A stretch of 64,000 nt of DNA from Chrysomallon squamiferum (taxonomy: Eukaryota; Mollusca; Gastropoda; Neomphalida; Peltospiridae), in contig CM022670.1 of the NCBI GenBank assembly GCA_012295275.1, positions 870,001 through 934,000 on the forward strand, given 5' to 3'. A program made the translations under genes and the position numbers. Shown piece by piece: positions 60,734-64,000 of the stretch (its first letter is position 1; each line of letters starts with the position of its first letter). The notes beneath the pieces were generated by a model. The model was not told where the DNA came from, searched no databases, and worked only from the letters and a program-made list of their open reading frames with translations.

Positions 60734-61985
60734 GGTGTCATCCCAGAAAAGCTATTGTAAATATAGATGTTATTTTTAGCATGCAGTAAACGAATTCGTC
60801 GGAACTTCATTTTATAAGTCGGAGAAACGCAACACATACAAGTTCATGTAAAATTTACAGTTTTATTTACATATTAAATGAATCACACAGTGTAAGAAAC
60901 CAGAAACAAGCATTACTCAACTTCATTTAAATGTTGCCATAAATTCTTTACTTCATTATAGATTTATTGATTTTTGTGAATAAATTTAAAATAAAACACC
61001 ACTGTTGAATTGTTTTGTTAAGCGTTTATTAGATTTTTGCTTAAGACATTGTATATTATCGCGTGCAAAAACCTTGAAGATTAAAACTACAAAACCTCGT
61101 CATTTAAAATAAAAAAGCTCGAAGTTCTGTCAGATGCAAAGACAGACAGAAGAGTGGCAAGTGAGGACACGTGAAAAGCTAATCCCATTAAACTGCAGTG
61201 TACATTGTCACAAAACAGCAGCACCTAGCCCCAAAGCAGTGTCAAGACTTAAAGATGCAGACAGAAGAGAAACAAGGTGAAGAAGACAGACAGTCGACCA
61301 CCTTATGGGAAGTGTTTGAAGACAAAAGTGGACAAAATGAAGAAGAAACAAAATGGGAGATGTCTGGATCTCTCATTTTTTCTCTCTCTCTCTTTTTTTT
61401 TTTTTTTTTTTATTTTTTCACGATACGGACATCAACTTGAGTCAGAAAACGATTTCAGATCAGACTACAAGTTAAAGATTCATGCATAGCCTGGACTTCC
61501 CCATCCCTATGGCGATCAAAGAAAAGTGTGTTTTAGTTATTCGCTTTTTCCCAGCTATGTGTATAGTACAGACGGCAAGTACTCAAATAATGTGTCGTTC
61601 GTCTGTGTGTGTGTGTGTTATTTATTTAAAAAAAAATTTAATTTTTATTTATATATATATTTTTTTTTTTTGTTGATTCGTGCTGTTTTGTATGACTATA
61701 ATTTTTCATATGACTACATTTTTCTTTTTGCCATTCGAAACGACCCCGCCCACCCACACACCCTGTTGCTCGTTAGGCCAGGGTTACTAACAAACTTGGT
61801 GTGTTCTGGGGATATCTGACTTATTATGTCTACATTCAGTGATGTATATATGTTTTCTGCATTTTGTTTTGTATAAATCATCTGTTGTCACGTATGTATT
61901 TGTCCGCACCTACGACCACCGTGAAAGTTGGCGCCCTAAACGCTAACGTCCCTTATATTTAATCAGCTAAGTAAATAAAAAATAC
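60734..61985 (+). repeat. X3: third copy of the conserved block
   Basis: Matches X2 closely throughout (GGTGTCATCCCAGAAAAGCT to GTAAATAAAAAATACAG). It contains GAAACGACCCCGCCC at about 61737 and TTCTGGGGATATCTGACTTA near 61804. Confidence 0.85.
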
Positions 61986-62115
61986 AGATTATTTGTTTTA
62001 TTAATGTTCTCCGTGTCGTTCGCATGGCTCTAACAAATGATTTACTTCAAATAATGAAATTAATTATCCTTAATATTTTATCATTATTTTTATTTTTATA
62101 TTTATGTTTAATTTT

Positions 62116-62153
<38 letters not shown>

Positions 62154-62173
62154 TTAGATTTTATAAAAGTAAG

Positions 62174-62233
62174 ATGTCGGAGGCTGAAAAAGCCTGCACA
62201 TTTATAAAAATTCCTGTTTCATCTCTACGATAA
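62174..62233 (+). other. short open frame, second conserved copy
   Basis: MSEAEKACTFIKIPVSSLR then TAA, preceded by a long poly(T) and TTAG. Counterpart of 39355-39414. In unit 2 (about 50785) the frame is destroyed. Confidence 0.25.
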
Positions 62234-62354
62234 AGAAATTGTTTTCTCAAAACCTCTCTCTCTCTCTCAGACACAAGTATGTACAATTGACACACAAACA
62301 AACAAGCAAACAAAAATTATGTATTTATTTAGCGGAAAACAGGATTACAGTTTA

Positions 62355-63032
62355 TTAACCTCTGGTTAACTGGAAGGGAAAATCAAATCCTCTAGTACGA
62401 TAAAAGATTTGCTCGTAGCACGTGCAGTCTTGTGGAAGATACAGGTAACGGAAATTAAGACCTTGCGTCCAGAATCCCACGTCTGTGTAACACCACGCCC
62501 AGAACCACACCTTCGTCCACTCGGTAGGCCAACATATTGTATTACCACAGGCGCAGGGCATTCCACATTTGCTGTTGCTATAAAATAATAGTAATAATAA
62601 TAACAATAACAGCAGCAGCAACAACAACAACAACAGTAAGAACAACAGCAACAACGGCAACAACAACAACAATAACAATAATAATAACAACAGTATCAGC
62701 ATGCACACTGTCAAGCAAACAAATAATAATAATTAGAATCTGTTTCTTCACAGTTTATGATTTATGGTTTTGATGATCGTAGACAAGATGTCTGATGTCA
62801 GTTATGGAGTAATTAATTATGCTACGTTTGCAGTGGTGTTGGCGGGCGGCGGATAGAGGTGGGATAAGTTAAGACGAAGTATTTTTTGGATGATAAACAG
62901 GGATGCCGATTTATATGTGGGCTTTATGAAGAAATTTGACAGTAGTAGTAAAAACAGTTGTAGTAATTACAAATACAATGAAGCAATAAAAATAATAAAA
63001 TACTACATAATAATAAATATAGTTTTAATTTA

Positions 63033-63105
<73 letters not shown>

Positions 63106-63473
63106 ATTATTATAATTCTATTTCACAAATAGCTACATAAATAAATTATTAAAAAAAAAAAAAAAATAAAATAAATAAATAAAAAAGTTCACCTACCTGC
63201 ATCTAGCGGACCCTGACTTGTTGCCAGTAAGGAAAAATAACAAAACACAGGCCTCCATAGAACGTGTCCACGTAACCCGCATTGGGTTTGCAGGGTTCAC
63301 AGTTTCTCACCCAGTTGTACAACCACCATGTTGAATAAAAAGGTGGACGAAAAGGCGGTTGTTCTGTTGTACTTTCGTTACAGATTTTGTCTTTAAACTG
63401 AAATACGCCTTCTCCGATCTTTTCTAGCAAAGCCTTTTCTGCTTTGCGTTGTACTTCAGAGTACGAATCGTCT

Positions 63474-63512
<39 letters not shown>

Positions 63513-63995
63513 TGCAATGAAATATTTTTCAATGAGTTTATAATTCTGCCTTTGGATAATTTTGTCGTCACTGTTGATAAATGGTTTGAAATAAACATAT
63601 TAGTTATTTTTGTCGTCATTATTATTATCTCATCAGCATTATAATTATTAATAATTATTATTATTATTATCATCATCATCATCATCACTATCATTATTAT
63701 AATAATTATTATATAATAAGTAGTAAAAATAGTAGTAGCATCGATATTAGACGTCATTATCATCATCATCATCATCATCATCATCATAATTATAATCATC
63801 ATCAGTATTAATACTAGTGGTTGTAGTAGTAGCAGCAGTAGTAGTAGTAGTAATATTCTTTTCATCTTCAAATTTCACTCTTTCGTCATAGAATGTGACG
63901 TCTAGTTTAACTTTCACATCCGGGTTATCACGACTCGGTTTACACGACTGTCCAGAAACTGTGGTTACGATCAGACACGTCAAGATAAGAAGTTT
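62355..63995 (-). pseudogene. gene E: cystine-knot-like family member, frameshifted, first exon off-window
   Basis: Exon 2 at 63995-63815 (signal peptide TCLIVTTVSGQSCKPS and a Thr-rich extension like D), exon 3 63471-63197, exon 4 62577-62355. The ATG exon lies beyond 64000. Exon 4 is intact (CGMPCACGNTIC, EWTKVWFWAWC, YLYLPQDCTCY). Near the end of exon 3 an extra G (GTCAGGGTCCGC against GTCAGGTCCGC in B, around 63211) turns QQVRSARC into QQVRVR and a TAG, just before the donor. The region that holds CKGRKKRQ in B, C and D here reads CNESTTEQPP, so the furin-type site is gone. A sequencing error could explain the frameshift but not the lost site. Confidence 0.8.
63474..63512. repeat. (TAA)n array in gene E intron 2
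   Basis: About 13 TAA units next to the exon 3 acceptor, as in B, C and D. More ATT/ATC trinucleotide tracts lie at 63640-63690 and 63755-63805 in the same intron. Confidence 0.9.
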
Positions 63996-64000
63996 CTGAA

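Noticed and set aside
61198-61440. Open frames in X blocks (MQTEEKQ..., MKKTDSRPPYGK...)
   Set aside because: The frame is not kept between X1 and X2/X3 because of single-base indels, so coding is unlikely.

Overview
This window is AT-rich eukaryotic DNA. Its genes have short exons and GT/AG introns, and it is loaded with microsatellites ((TAA)n, (CT)n, (TATG)n, (TTTA)n), a Tc1/mariner element and Penelope-like retroelements. A decayed copy near 13.6-13.8 kb of a repeat I remember from marine gastropod genomes, together with the overall style, suggests a lophotrochozoan, most likely a mollusc (gastropod). That assignment is an inference.

Left part (1-14 kb): a complete U2 snRNA gene (minus strand, about 4.56-4.75 kb) and a well-supported ten-exon CEP44 orthologue (centrosomal protein 44, minus strand, 6.1-11.2 kb). 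The rest is non-coding or unrecognised.

Middle part (14-32 kb): gene A of a secreted cysteine-rich family, an initiator tRNA-Met, a 390-bp (TATG)n array, the dead Tc1-like element, and a pair of related secreted-protein genes (L1 complete, 23.8-27.2 kb; L2 without a visible 5' end, 29.9-31.3 kb). A Penelope-like retroelement lies between the pair, and a relic exon of the same family sits at 19.7 kb.

Right part (33-64 kb): a locally duplicated cluster of gene A's family. Each member has a first exon that ends immediately after the ATG, a signal-peptide exon, an exon ending in a CxxC...QQVR..RC block, and a last exon carrying the C..PC..G...C..TEW...WFW.(W/Y)C...YLPQ(D/Q)C.C signature. B, C, D and E are on the minus strand; F and G are on the plus strand. 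C/F and D/G form two divergent pairs inside an ~11.5-kb tandem duplication. A, B, D and G look intact. C has two frameshifts and a lost splice donor, F has a deletion that removes half of an exon and its donor, and E has a one-base insertion. The cysteine spacing, the RKKR (furin-type) site before the cysteine domain in B, C and D, and the PxxCxC end resemble Spätzle/neurotrophin-type cystine-knot ligands. I regard this expanding gene cluster, with its fresh pseudogenes and changing pro-region, as the most notable system here.
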